Assembly (NCBI GenBank): GCA_031772625.1
Contig: CM062818.1
Span: 1,279,792,277-1,279,856,276 of the forward strand
Reading direction: 5' to 3'
Length of the DNA stretch: 64,000 bases
DNA from: Pinus tabuliformis
Taxonomy: Eukaryota; Streptophyta; Pinopsida; Pinales; Pinaceae
Translations under genes and position numbers: made by a program
Shown: one piece after another, positions 1 to 12,749 of the stretch
Layout: the number at the start of each line of letters is the position of its first letter
Position numbering within the stretch: the first letter of the stretch is position 1
Notes under the pieces: model-generated
The model's database searches: none
Told to the model about the DNA's origin: nothing
The model's input: the letters and a program-made list of their open reading frames with translations, nothing else

Positions 1-299
1 TGATAGTCTCCCTCTTCAACCAAAAGCCTAGAAAGTTGGTTGCAATAATCCATCCTGAATCAGAGAGAAACCATATGCACCCACATGCCCACTACCCTAT
101 GCAATCATATGTCCCCAACAAAACTTCCAATATCTACAAAATATATAGTACACAACAATAATTAGAAAATTTCATTAAACAATTTAACAAGACAAGTTAA
201 ATATCATGCTAGAATGAATTTTATTATAATTATTTAAGGAAATAAAATTAAACTAGATTTATTTACGAAAAACATCAATATTACCTCTCTTATTTATAG

Positions 300-1230
300 G
301 CTCATTCGGTGTTAAGAGGATGTTGGCACACTGTCTCCAATCCATCTTTGCATATGAATATGACATCAAGACAAACATGTGTTCATCCTCACTGGCCAGT
401 AGCTCCAGTGTTTAGGCGTAAATCCTAGCTAGATACTCAGACAGGCCCTTCTTGGGGATCATCTCACCCAACATACGCATTTGCACCTCAGTCATCGGCC
501 TAGAGGCTGATGGTCAAAATTATGCCTTGTCTCCAGAAACCTCTCAAACAATTAATGAAAAAGCTCTGAAGTGAAAGGGAAGTTCGACCTCCCATCTATC
601 ATGGCATGACATATATCTAAATCCTTACAAAAATTTTGCAAAAAAAGCGCAGACCATTTCAAACATCATGGTGCCTACACCAAAATAATTAGCATAAAAT
701 AAAAGAGGATAGCTAATGCATTGCCCAACACTAGTATATTGTGAAATGGTACTCATTGATAGTGATACGAACCTAACCTCCTATGCACTGCAAAACACAA
801 ACCAAAGCTATCCACAATAAACTTGAAAATTTGTTGGATGAATTACATGAGCCCCAACATATCTCTTAGAGTATACAAGCTCACTCTTTGTTGCAACACC
901 ATGTGGCATATCAGAGAACTAGGGAAAATATCCCCTCTCCTGGATAGACCAGTGATAAAATATATGTGCTCCTTTGAGGGCCTATACCACGTCATGGGAT
1001 CTACACAAAGACTGTTGGTGGACATCTCACCAACGGATCGGTTGTTCCAACAAGCCATAGTGTGCCTTCAAGGACATACCATTTTCATAGTTATTAAGGA
1101 GGCCTATATTCCTCAAGAGCCCTTCGGTCGTTTTGCTAATAGGGAGAGGGTATAAATCTCTCTCCCTCTCTTTTGCCTCCCATGGTCGAACCACATTGTA
1201 TTGGTCAGCCATTTGCTCCTACTCTTGTTG
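300..1230 (-). pseudogene. Decayed unrecognised coding remnant
   Basis: Three blocks on the minus strand read like one protein broken by stops and frameshifts. The first runs from about 1212 to 1030 and begins MADQYNVVRPWEAKERERD. A second frame at about 1058-843 contains SLCVDPMTWYRPSKEHIYFITGL. The third, about 500-300, contains EVQMRMLGEMIPKKGLSEYL and later DEHMFVLMSYSYAKMDWRQ. The composition (charged, few low-complexity runs) is protein-like and unlike the surrounding AT-rich DNA. I do not recognise the family. A transposon-associated protein is likely from context, but no transposase, integrase or RT motif is visible. The plus-strand frame at 823-1155 is the shadow of this remnant. Confidence 0.4.
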
Positions 1231-2340
1231 TTTCTCCCTCTGTTGATGTGTCTGCTACATGATTGACATATAAAATACAACACCCCCATACATAAAACAT
1301 AGTTTTTTTAATAAGTGAAAAATGTATTTATAAATATGGACATATAACTTTCAATTGAATGAAAAAAAAATTATCCTCAGTGGACCCCAAAAACAGTAAT
1401 GCGTTGGCAACAATACAACATAAAATATGAAAGCACCAAAAATGGTGTGTACATACATATTACACATTGATTTTGGTTTACATACGTGCAAACACATCGA
1501 CTATGTTTTTATTTTCAATGTGGTGCATCCTAACAATGTTAAGCAAGAGTGCGTACATATAACCTGTTTTCACCGAAATGGAATGTTTAGGTTATCGAAC
1601 ACACCAAGCTATATTTTTTAATATTATGTGGGTGATGCATTTGGTAAATATAGAAGAAATAGGGGTAATGTAAAACCATACGCCCCGATGTACAAATTAT
1701 AGCTTTTCTTGGTGTGTTATAATTTACCAAACCCATCGAGAATGTTGCGATGCATTAAGCTCACACATTGAAATGTGGTCCTTCATATAAATTTTTAGGG
1801 CGCAACATGACCAATGCAAGATAAACTTGTTAAACATAATGCAGGAACAAAATTTCAAAAATAGTGAATTTTTGGACCCAATTTGCAATTCTAATCCTCT
1901 AAAATTAAATTAGAGAGAAAAATAGAAATTACCTTGACTTTGACTTGTCAAGGAGGCATAGTTGACTCATAAATGATAAATTAAATTCACCATCTTTTGA
2001 GGAAATTTGAAATCCATGAACTAATCATGGTACAAAAGGATGGTGAGAAAGATAAGCACCGATGGCAAGGTGCATGAATTAGGAAAGAGTGACACTGGTG
2101 CTTCAGAGCTCTATGATAGTTATAATCGTAAAAATAAAATTTACCATCTGTAGGTTTTCTCTATTTAACCATGTTCAGTGTGTTATTGTAACTGCACCCG
2201 TGTGTACTATTTGAAATCACATCGATTTTTTTTTTCAAATTACAAACCCTATAGTAGTGCTCTTGTTATGTACACATTGGGGCATATTTAAATACATGAA
2301 CAACACTAGTGCATAATGGGCATATAGAAATGAAATGTTG
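1231..2340. other. AT-rich intergenic DNA without a gene
   Basis: No open frame of convincing composition and no recognisable terminal repeats. Short open frames (for example 1427-1621) lack any family signature. Confidence 0.5.
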
Positions 2341-2344
2341 AAAA

Positions 2345-2800
2345 TAGTTTATGACAGATATTCTTTTAAATTTGACCTTTCTCTAGTGATATCAAGTAGT
2401 ATAAACATTTGTTTCTTGGTAGTTATGCATCGGGGAATTTTAATATACAAACAACATCGATGCTTCATAGGAATATAACATCAAAATGGTCAAAATAATT
2501 TTATGACCAACATTTTTTTTAAATTTAACCTTTTTTCTAGTGCTATCGAGTACTATGCACACCAATGTGTCATATATAGGTGGAGCACCATTCTGTTTAT
2601 TTATATAAAAAATAAAGCTTCAACAATGCATCACTCTCTATTAAGAATTGAGGATTTTAGTGCGCTATATGTGTACGAACTAGCTCTTTGTCAGGGTATA
2701 TCACCGGATAGGGAAAAATAAAATTTACGACCGATACCTTTTTAAATTAAACCCTTTTAAAATGCTATCGAGTCGTATACGCACCAGGGCACTTTATGTA
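2345..2800. repeat. Diverged tandem repeat, three units
   Basis: A block of the type 'gac-agat-attcttttaaatttgacc', followed by a 'tgctatcgagt' motif and 'actatgcacacca', recurs at about 2353, 2503 and 2728. The copies are spaced about 150 and 225 bp and differ at many positions. This looks like the degraded interior of a non-coding transposon. The family is unknown. Confidence 0.45.
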
Positions 2801-3061
2801 CTTACAGCATTGTTAACTTTTCATGATTATAGAAAATAGATCTACCACAATGCACCATATGATATTAGGAACTAGTGCGTATATGTATAGTAACTCACTG
2901 GTGTGTTAGTTTATTATCAATGCACCATTAGAAAACATCTCCTAAAAGATCCACCCACCCAACTTCGCCAGTGACCTTTGCTACGAACTGATTTTTGGAC
3001 TATTTTTATAGGGTCTTCTGCAAAAAGCTCTATTAGAGGGAATTTTCCTTGTAGTGTGCTA

Positions 3062-3287
3062 TATCTTTCTCCCCAAATTTTTTAACTCTGTCTCTCTCTC
3101 CCTTATATATTCTCACTCAACCTATCCCCATATCTCCCTATCCCTCACTTTTCCACTATACCCATCTCCCTCAATCTCCCTCCCTCTTCCTTCCTCACTA
3201 TTCCCCTTTCTTACACTCTTCGTGTATCTCTCTTCCTCCTCTTCTCTCTATCCCCTCTCTCTTATATTTACCCTTCTATCAAGCTAC

Positions 3288-3376
<89 letters not shown>

Positions 3377-3918
3377 ATCTTCCCCTCTTTCCCCCCCTCC
3401 CTTTCTCTACTTTACCTCTACCATTTCTCCCTCTCTCTAAACATTCCTACCTCTGCTTTCCCTTTCAGACAAAAACTCTGATAATTCTCTCTCTCACCCC
3501 CACACTATCTCACCCTTTACCTCTCTTTCTCACTCTCCCTTTCCCCCTTCCACTTTGTCATTTTGTCACTCCCTCTCTCCCCTCCTATAAATCCCTCTTT
3601 CCCTCCCTGCCCCTATGTCGGTACCCCTTCTATTTCACATCATTGTTTCTATCTCTTTCTATCCATTCCCCCTCTCTCCCACATTGTCACTCTCTCTCTT
3701 CCCTTCTGCCTCTTGTTCTCTCTACCCCTCCCTTTACCTCTCATCCACTCTCCATCTCTCTCCCTTCCTTGTTATCCTCCCTTTCCCTCTTTACCTCTGT
3801 CTCTTCCTCCCTATATTTCTCTACCCCTTCACCCTCTCTCCCTCTCACTTTCTAGTTCTCATTCATTCACTCTTTGTCTCTCTCTATTTTCATCTAGCTC
3901 TATCTCCTTCACTCTCTC

Positions 3919-4015
<97 letters not shown>

Positions 4016-4115
4016 TCCTCCTTCATGCTTCCTCTCCTTGTTTTTCCTTCTTTCCCTCCCTCCCTTAGTCCCTCCTTCACAAAACACCCCCAGTATCTTT
4101 ATTTCTCTTATTCGT

Positions 4116-4168
<53 letters not shown>

Positions 4169-4300
4169 TCCTCCTTCATGCTTCCTCTCCTTGTTTTTCC
4201 TTCTTTCCCTCCCTCCCTTAGTCCCTCCTTCACAAAACACCCCCGGTATCTATATTTCTCTTATTCGTTCCCTCCCTACTGTAAGGACTATAGACATAAA
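3062..4300. repeat. Polypyrimidine tract with three long (CT)n microsatellites
   Basis: About 1.2 kb in which the plus strand is almost purely C and T. It includes uninterrupted or nearly pure (CT)n runs at about 3286-3374, 3911-4010 and 4120-4163. The long Ser/Leu/Pro open frames over it (3054-3440, 3563-4318, 3615-4385) result from this composition and are not genes. Confidence 0.9.
4011..4273. repeat. 153-bp tandem duplication inside the polypyrimidine tract
   Basis: The segment starting TACTATCCTCCTTCATGC at 4011 recurs at 4164 with the same downstream text, including the non-CT island CACAAAACACCCCC and the TTATTCGTTCCCTC end. Only a couple of bases differ. The copies are joined by a (CT)n run, so slippage or unequal exchange through the microsatellite is the likely origin. 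Confidence 0.85.
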
Positions 4301-5000
4301 ATCAAGAACAAGCTTTGAGGAACTCTTATGCACGTTCAAAATTGTCTATGATTTTGAAAATGTTCTCACACTTTCAAACACATAAACACTTTTGAAAACA
4401 TTCACATTGTTTTGGAAGCATGTGTGCACTTTTGAAAATGTTAGTGCATCCCTAAAAATTTAAGTTGGTAACCATATAAAATAGTTCAAGGAGAACCAAA
4501 GTTATAAGATAGGGAACAAATGCTCATTTTTAAGAATGCACACTCATTCATGCATGAGAACATTCATGATGCTCCCTTTTCCTCTGTTGAGAACATAATT
4601 TTCATGTGAGCTCCTCTATGTTTAAAAATCTTCTAAATACTTATCAATATTGTGAAAATCACCATATAGAGTGTTACACTAATGCTAATAAGGGATCCCA
4701 AAAAAAATCAAACATAATGAAGGGATGTTGCATTATGTTAAATTGTGTTGTGAAAAAAAATTGATACAAAATTTAATAAAACAATGTTTTTTATCAACAA
4801 TCATAGTCGATCCTTTTTTACAAAATAAGGTGAGAAGGGGAGGGACGAGGGGTGATGAATAGCTAGATATTGGTCACCAAATCATGAGAAATTAAGTTTT
4901 TATGATTTCATGAATAATCATAGTGGAAATTCGATCATTAGCTTGATAGTTAGCAGTAAATAAAATGTCATGAGTGTGGGTAGAACAATATCAAGCCATT
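4301..5000. other. AT-rich intergenic DNA
   Basis: No supported gene, RNA or repeat was seen between the polypyrimidine tract and the target duplication of element 1. Confidence 0.5.
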
Positions 5001-5005
5001 AAGAG
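5001..5005. repeat. Left target-site duplication (AAGAG) of element 1
   Basis: Matches AAGAG at 18480-18484 exactly, directly outside the LTR termini. Confidence 0.85.
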
Positions 5006-8000
5006 TTTAATATCCCTCTTTTTTGTGGTTTGTAAAGTAATAATGATTAAGGCACTATAAATAGTAGTTAAAAATACTGGTAATAATGACAAGTTGGCCA
5101 TGTTGTGTTTGGAAAAAGGACTATGATAATGTAATTATTTATGTTGAAATAATAAGTAATGATGTTGCAAGGAATTAGCTAGAAAGAACAAAAGAAGATT
5201 GAGATCACTATCCTAATCCATAGTTCTAGATAAATGGATTAGATTTAGCAAAAATGGAAAAATTCTAAACTTTCCCAAATCATTCGAAAGAAAAATCCTC
5301 TTGGAGTAAGACTGTGTGATTTTTTGGATAAGTAGAGAAGAAAAATTGGAAAAATCACCCAGTGCAGGGGAAACAAGACTAGAATGGGTAGAAAAGAGTT
5401 GTAGAAGAAAAGGACAGGCTTTAAAGGATGAAAAATATGATTTTATCAAAACGAATAGTAAAAAGAAAAAAAAAAAATTCCTAGGTTATGGGGATAAGCA
5501 GATTCTCGAAAAAATGGGATGACTTTTTAGAAAATTTTCTCGCAAATTGAAATATAAATAAAACCTATACCAGACCACCAAAGGTTCTTGGGTCTAGGAG
5601 AATGATTGTTCTGAGCTCAAGGGGAACCAAGAGATAAGGTTCATGGTTGGGAGGAAAAAAAAAATTGCAGTGTAATTCGGTTGCAAAAATTGGAATTTTG
5701 GTAACAGTATGTCCATCATCCTGAATAGATTTACATAAATTCTACCATAGGTGTTTCCCTGGAGTCTTCGATACTGTGTGGTATACTATTACGTTAGATC
5801 GCATTAAAATACTTATCTATGTTATTCTTATTAGGAATAAGTAATTTCTGTGTACTCATTCTCATATTTATTCATATAGATATTATCATGTAGAGATGAG
5901 TTATGGAATCGATTTTCAATGCTTATGGAATTTCTCATATTTATTCATGTATATATTATCATGCATAAATGAGTTATGCATTCAAATCTCGATGACTATT
6001 GAACTTATGCTTAGCATGCAAATTATTTAAGAATATTGACTTAGCATGGTGGAGAATTTAATAGAGTGAGGCCTGAGGGTGACCCGAGAAACGGGTGTTA
6101 ACAACCCCACTACAACTATAGAAAAAACTTGATGGAAACTGTTAGGAGCACTAGTTTTCCACTCAAGGTAGCCAAGGATTTCATGACCACAGACTACTAT
6201 ATCTGTGTTTGACACACATCTGTGGAAGCTGAATAAAGATAGATGGGAAGGAAGGGAACTGAATGAGTCTTTCTAGAATCAATTTTGTTGCCACAGTAAT
6301 AACTAGACCTAAGGATATTAAGTGTTGTAGAACAACATAGTGGACGTAGTTACTACACTTATGATAACTAGTTCATGTTAGAGATATAAAAACGTCCATA
6401 TGGACTTTAGTTACACATATACAAACAAGAAATAAACCCAAGAGAGAAATTAATGAATATCCATTTAGAAGATTTATAAACTTAAAGTAGGTTGGGTGAA
6501 ATTGTTACTTTCGTGTAAGAAAGAAATTATAGTGAACTCATTTACAAAACAAATTCATAGTCAAATTATAGTCAAATTATATCCTAAGTCCATTCATGAG
6601 GTGGCTACAGTAATCCCGCATACTAAGAAAATCCATGAAGTATATACCATGAACTAATAGGGATTAGATGTCCCATTCTACACTAAACAATTAATCACAG
6701 AATCTATAATACTAAACTAAGGCATCCAAGAGCTAAGCACTGTGGATCCATTACACATTCCAACGGAAACAAAAAGGGAATTTCAATACACACTTAACTA
6801 CTCGAAGTATTATTAGTGACCTTCGCTCGCATAATTATGCATGCAAAGGAAGTAGTGTCTCGCGAAGCTGGAGCCGAGTTGAGGCCTCCAGAAAATCAAG
6901 AGGATAATCATAATTCTTCTTAGTTCAATACTTAGTAAAAATAAAAAAGAGAAAACAAATAACAAACATAATGGAATAGGACTATTCAATCTAACCATGG
7001 ATCATAATTGCAATCTCAACTTTGTTCATAGCATAAAGAAATATAGAGTAGCAAGATTATATAATATTTTATTATGATAAAGGAAAACTCATGCATAGGA
7101 AGGGAAAATTTACACAGATCAAGCGACATTAACTAAAGCAATTTCAATTTAAAAGAGAAATACATAATTGTCCATATAAATTAGGCATTATCGAACTTAA
7201 AAGTACAGTGGTAAATATAAACCTCATTTACCCAATTAGGCGAGGAATGTCATTGTCAGAGACAAAGATTAAGGCAATGTCCAAATTATTACAATATCTC
7301 GAGATTCTTAAATGAATCTGAGAACTCTACCAAGAGGAAAAAAACCTTAATGGAAAACTAGACAGTGATTGATTTCAGTGTGTGATGACAACCAAGAGAG
7401 TATGACCTTATCACATTTTGGAAAGCATAGTGACTAAACCAGAGGAGCATTTTTGTAGGAACTACAACGAGAAGAGGCCCTTTAGGAGGATATGAGATTC
7501 CAAGAGAAACCTGGTAGTGGGACATAGTGAAAGGTTAGCTCGGTAAATATATGGAAAGACCTTCCATAGTCATTCGAAGAATCAGAGTTACCTACCATGA
7601 AACAAAATAACAACCATTCACAAACTAGTGAGTCCTACGTAGTGGGAATAATGAAATCTTTAATCTTCTTTCATATCAAACAAGAAAAATGAAACAATAG
7701 TAAACCAAGAGTATACCTTTGAAAAGGATGAGAACCATTGGCCGCTGGAGAAGAAACCATGAGTGTATATCAAGCATGGTGAGCATTTGAATATTGAAAC
7801 GAATTTCATGGGAAAGATTACTGAGTTTTCGATTGTGAATTAACTCAGCCCATAGCATGTAAGGGTGAATGGGCATGCTCCGTTGCTAAAGATGCACTGA
7901 CCCTTTCCAAATTCTGCACCAAAGGAAAACATTGCAATAAAATGGGAAATAACATTGATCAATGGTAAACAGAAAGAAAACCATACCTTAAATTCTGGAA

Positions 8001-8886
8001 GGCTGCCAAGCCTTGAAGTCCCACAGGTGAAAGGAACTAAGCCAAGAAGGAAGTGAAGGAACCCCAGTACCACTAGTGTGTTCGGCATGAGAAATGTCCA
8101 TGAATCGTTAAGTTTTTCCTTCTAAGAATTTTGGCACGGAGGAACCATACCTCGACCAGAAAGGAAAAATTCAAGTGCAGAAAATCACGAAAACCATATG
8201 AAAAGACAGAGCTAAACCAGACGATGACAAAAATGAGACAAGGCATAAGTGTTACAACCACTTACAGTTTGAGGTTTCATTGTGAGTCCTAGATCTATCC
8301 CCAGATGATTTCTACCCTTGAAGTCTTATAAACCTAGTGTTTATTCAACCAAGGAAGCCCTGGTACAAGATGGAGGGAGAGACCACATGACTTCAAGGGA
8401 TGTGGCACCACTCTACTCTCCTGGGGTGCAAATGGGTAGGAGTGAATAGGAACAAATTAAAAGTGGTACCAACAAGGGGTAGAGAAGTGCACCAAGTTAA
8501 TAAAGAGGTTAAACATGAAGGCATAATGGACGACCTTATTACCAAATATCATATAATTAGAATACTATGTTATAAGGGAGGACCTTATTACCAAATATCA
8601 TATAATTAGCATACTACATTATGGTGGGTTATTGGATACAGTCACCTCCTAGGGTTCGATTGTTATAGCCATGAAATTGTGCACATGAATTAGATCTAAG
8701 TAGAAAGAAATTAACAATGAAATACATATGTAGTATCATTCCCTATTGTAAGAGTGGTTACGCGTAAAATAACAAAACCATTCGGTTAAATTATTTAATG
8801 TATCTTTCCTAGGGAAATACTATAATCATCGTTAATGGCTAATGATTGACAAGATAAGAACAAAAAATACAGCTGGGGACATGACA
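5006..8886 (+). repeat. Element 1 left (5') LTR
   Basis: Begins TTTAATATCCCTCTTTTTTG, the decayed form of TGTAATATACCTC in the right LTR, and ends ...CATGACA two bases before the primer binding site. It is colinear with 14591-18479 over its whole length. No convincing ORF; the minus-strand frames at 7676-7876 and 7840-8088 lie in LTR sequence. Confidence 0.92.
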
Positions 8887-8888
8887 AA

Positions 8889-8903
8889 TGGTATCAAACC
8901 CCA
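8889..8903 (+). other. Element 1 primer binding site
   Basis: TGGTATCAAACCCC follows the left LTR after an AA spacer. Plant gypsy elements typically carry TGGTATCAGAGC here, complementary to the 3' end of initiator tRNA-Met. The first eight bases match and the remainder has drifted. Confidence 0.8.
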
Positions 8904-9028
8904 GATTTCTACACTAGGCCTTCATAGAGGTTCCATTACAGGTTACAATTAGCAATATTTGCAGTAACAAGAAATTTATAATATTGAAAAGTTTTCTTTG
9001 TGTGCATGTATCCCACTCTGAGTGAAGC

Positions 9029-9850
9029 ATGGAGGATATAAATCTGGACATGATAGGAGGGGAGGAGTTATATGTAGACCTGGGAGAAGGGGGTATGTCC
9101 TCACCAGAGTAGTTCACTGGGATAATCATTAACTTACAACAGGAAAGGGCACAACTCTGGAATACCAATGATCGATTAATAAAGGCTACTGAAGAACAAG
9201 GTAAATTAATTAGAGAATGGATGGTGAAATCTAGTCATAAGAGTATTGAACCTGCAAGGTCAAAACACAAACATCGACGGTTGACGTCGGAAAAATGTGG
9301 AAGTGAGGAGGAATTTAAAAATTTGGATTACAGGAATCACAAAGGAAGGAAAAGAAAGGGACTTCAGGGGGAGTTCTGAAAGATCAAACCCCCCACCTTT
9401 AATAGAGAAAAGGAAGAAGATGTCGAAACCTGGCCGTTAAATATGGTTAAGTACTTTAAGGAGTATGAATACAAAAGAAACTTGAAAGAAAGATTAGCAG
9501 TTTATCAGTTCCAAGGAAAAGTCACTCTCTGGTGGGAGGAGACAAAGATGACACATCTACTAGAAGAAAATATAGTGTCATGGGAGGAATTTCAGTGGAA
9601 ATTTAAAGCCCGGTCTTTGAAGGAGAGGTACTATGATGATTGAGAAAAAGAATTCCACGAATTAAGACCAAGTTCACCAACTTGCCTCGTATGTGCCTTA
9701 CATCTGCGTGCAAAAAGTGAAGGTACAGACGTTTCTGAATTGTTTACCAGTTGTATAAAAATAAAGAATTGAATTTGATAATCCTAGGACTATGGATGAA
9801 GCGATCACAAAAGTGAGTCTTTGTTATCAGCAGTTTTGAAATCGAAGTGA
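9029..9850 (+). pseudogene. Element 1 gag (broken)
   Basis: The capsid-like protein packages the element RNA. The frame opens with MEDINLDMIGGEELYVDLGE at 9029. In the same frame at about 9390-9643 lies the retrotransposon gag domain: KPPTFNREKEEDVETW, then VTLWWEETKM, WEEFQWKFKA and LKERYYDD. In-frame stops occur near 9100, 9376 and at 9641-9643, after which HELRP-type gag sequence continues. A weak relic of the zinc knuckle (GCCKPH) lies near 10070. The protein cannot be made intact. Confidence 0.8.
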
Positions 9851-10089
9851 GGGCTCTCATCCTTGGTAGAATAAGGATAAAAACAATATGGGGGCAATCC
9901 TAAATAGGCAAAAACTAGCTTAAAATAATTTGATAAAGACCACCAATGGCAGAAAATTGTTAGGAGTGAGTTGAGTGACCCATCACAGTATTACATCGGT
10001 TCTAGGCCTGTAGAGTTGGGCAATAAGAAGTATATAGGGGGTAAATTAAGGGAGCCATTAAATTTTTAGGGTTGTTGCAAACCCCACTT

Positions 10090-10608
10090 CATACTAGATT
10101 TCTTTGCAACCCCAAATCTATCCAAAATGTTCAGGTAGCACCTGAAGCTTCTATAGTAAATGATGTGGCCTATAGTATCCCAAGAATTAGTGTAGCTTTG
10201 GAAGACCAGCAAGTAGAACATCAATCTACAATGATTGAACTAGAAGGTATTATCCAAACCCATCCTGTGTTTGTTTTAATAGACCCTTAGGCTAGCCTAA
10301 GCTATATAAATCCTCAGATTTTGGAAAAGTGTGGTTTAAAATGAGAAAAATTTCACCACCTATGGCTGGTACAGCTAGCCACTGGTATTAAAAGGAGATT
10401 GACCCATGCGGTAAAGCAAGGTGTCATAAATTTAAACAGATATCTCATGGAAATCAATTTAAACATCCTTCACTTACGATCATACGATCTCTTAGTGGGA
10501 ATGGATGGGTTAGAACAACAAAAAGTTGTTGTAAACTGTTTGGAAAAGATAGTGAGTTGTGTGGACTCCCAACATAATTCATTTCTAGTGAAAGGAAAAC
10601 CAAACTAA
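10090..10608 (+). pseudogene. Element 1 aspartic protease (broken)
   Basis: Retropepsin-like region that would mature the polyprotein. The frame reads NPKSIQNVQ, a spacer, then VFVLIDP followed by a TAG stop (10288-10290) and ASLSYINPQILEKCG. Downstream come WLVQLATGIKRR and YDLLVGMDGLEQ, the usual end of this domain. The active site reads D-P-stop-A where most relatives have D-S/T-G-A. Element 3 carries D-P-S-A at the same place. Confidence 0.75.
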
Positions 10609-10683
10609 TTTCAGTAAGGAAAATAATAGCGTTACATATAAAAAGAATAGCAAGAAAGGGCTACCAAGTGTATGTAGTACATG

Positions 10684-11167
10684 TGGAAGAGTAGGAACAA
10701 CAGACTGAAGCAAGAGGATTAGACCAGCTACCAATTGTGAGAGAATTCCAGGATGTGTTTCCTGAAGAAATCCCTAAGCTACCCCCAAGAGAAGCCTTGG
10801 TTTCTAAATTTAATTAGTGGTGGGTGCTACACCTTTGTCTAGAGCCCCATAGAGAATGAGTACCCCGAAATCGATAGAGTTAAAATTGCAACTACAAGAG
10901 CTGCTTGATAAAGGTTATATCACACCGAGTGTGTCCCTGTGGCGAGCTCTAATACTATTCGTTAAGAAGAAATAAAGTACACTTATAATTTGTATTGACT
11001 ATAAACCACTGAATAAGCTAACCATAAAAAACAGATATCCTCTCTCCTAAATTAATGTTCTATTTGACCAAGTAAGAGGTGCAGTAATTTTCTCTAAAAT
11101 TGATTTGTGAGCTAGGTATCACCAGTTGCGCATGGAGGACAAGGATATACATAAGAAAAATTTGAGG
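10684..11167 (+). pseudogene. Element 1 reverse transcriptase, N-terminal part
   Basis: Begins with the linker REFQDVFPEEIPKLPP. It continues as [17 protein letters not shown], then FVKKK, CIDYKPLNKLTIKNRYPLS, and finally IFSKIDL..ARYHQLRMEDKD. Several in-frame stops are present. The domain is cut at 11167, in the middle of the conserved 'RTRYGHYEF' stretch, by the insertion at 11173-12206. Confidence 0.82.
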
Positions 11168-11172
11168 ACGAA

Positions 11173-12206
11173 TGTTACACCAGATAATCCCTCTTGCAGA
11201 CAAGAGAAATATCCCTAGATCCTAAATGGAAACTAGAAACCAAAAAGATAATTGATTTAACTCTTTCCCTAAGTTTTACTTGTTTGAATTACAAAAAGTC
11301 TAGTTAATGCATGAGCCTCTTACCTATTTCATGAAATGCCTGATGAAGATCCCTTGTTGTGACTTGATGCAGTTCTTCAATGATTTATAAGACTTGAAAA
11401 CATAGACCATAAAAGGATCAAAAATACATGTGATATAATAATCCAAACAACTTGGCCTAATGATCAAGGAAATTAGGGATTTAGTTTTCCTTAATAAGCA
11501 TTATAAACAATTCTAAACCATTTATCATTTAATTAAGACAAATCAATAGGAGAAAGTCTTCATTTGTATTAATCAAAGATTAAGATGAGCCTTACAACCT
11601 TTGCCTTAATGTCGTGAGGTCCCTCCCAAATGCCTTCAATCTCCTCCTCAGATTACAAGCTTTCCAATGTAAAACGAACAACATAACTATGTTTTCTCTG
11701 AATTTGAACCTCCTCAATCCCTCTACTCTCTAGTCATTTTATAGGCTAAGAAGAGGAAGTTTCGGATCCATGAGAAGAGGATGAGACTCCTTTATTGAGG
11801 GATTAGGTTACCATCAAAAAAGTGATGGAGATGAATCTTCTGAGGGTAATAGTTCAAATAGTGATCACCTAGAAGCTTTCAGTTGGGAAATATTCAACCA
11901 ACTATGTTTCTAGAAAGAACTTTTATTTTTATTTTCTAGAATTCACTTGCGTGGTTTATAGTGGAAGATAGAGTGAAACTCCGCATTGTTCTCAGCGTCA
12001 ATTTGAGTGCATGTGCGGGAAACCTTAGAGAAAATGGTGCAGGTGAAACTTAAGAATTTTTTACAGCTATTTTTCTCGAATTTCTCATGTACTTCAACAT
12101 ATTTTGGGTTGTTTGAGTTCTTAGGGAGCTGGATCAAACATGTTCACAAATCGTAAAAATATCCATAAAATGATCAAGTGTCATGGCGACAAAATGACAT
12201 GTAACA
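11173..12206. mobile_element. Probable solo LTR nested in element 1 RT
   Basis: A 1034-bp segment with no RT-like sequence separates two halves of one RT domain. It starts TGTTACACC and ends CATGTAACA, the TG...CA termini of an LTR. Flanks ACGAA (11168-11172) and ACAAG (12207-12211) are an imperfect 5-bp duplication (3 of 5 match). No gag or pol motif is visible inside, so a solo LTR is likelier than a whole element. The family is not recognised. Confidence 0.7.
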
Positions 12207-12211
12207 ACAAG

Positions 12212-12690
12212 GTATAGACATTATGAGTTCGTGGTATTAGCGTTCAGACTCACTAATTCCCCTGCTACATTAATGTGTCTCATGAATAGTGTACTGCACA
12301 AGTGTTTGAATCAACTTGTATTAGTATTTATTGATGAAATTTTAATATACTCAAAGAATGAGGAGGAACCCCAAGAGCATTTGAAATTGGTATTACAAAT
12401 GCTCAGTTAGAATCATCTTTATGCAAAGGGTAATAAGTGTGAGATTTTTAAAACTGAGATCAAATATTTGAGACATATCATCTCCAAAGAAGGATTGGTG
12501 GTAGATCCTGAAAAGGTTAAAGCCATTATGCATTGGATGATACCAAAATATGTATCAGCAATTCTTTCATTTATGGGAGTTTTTGGGTACTACCGTAGGT
12601 TTATCAAGGGGTTATCCAATTTGGCTTACCCCATTACCTCTCTACAAAAGAAGAGGGTGAAGTTTGAATGGATAGAAAAGTGTTAGAAAT
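12212..12690 (+). pseudogene. Element 1 reverse transcriptase, C-terminal part
   Basis: Resumes exactly where the upstream half stops: YRHYEFVVLAFRLTNSPAT, then LVFIDEILIYSKNEEE, then the thumb/connection text EIKYLRHIISKEG-like and VFGYYRRFIKG. The catalytic box reads F-I-D-E where gypsy RT has F/Y-x-D-D, so the second Asp is lost. An in-frame stop follows near 12686. Confidence 0.82.
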
Positions 12691-12749
12691 TTTTTTATCA
12701 ATTGAAGCATATTTTGACAAAAACCCCTGTTATAAAGATAATAGACCCA

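Noticed and set aside
3563-4385. Open frames of 251 and 256 codons
   Set aside because: They are Ser/Leu/Pro translations of a (CT)n-rich tract and stay open in two frames at once because the tract lacks purines.
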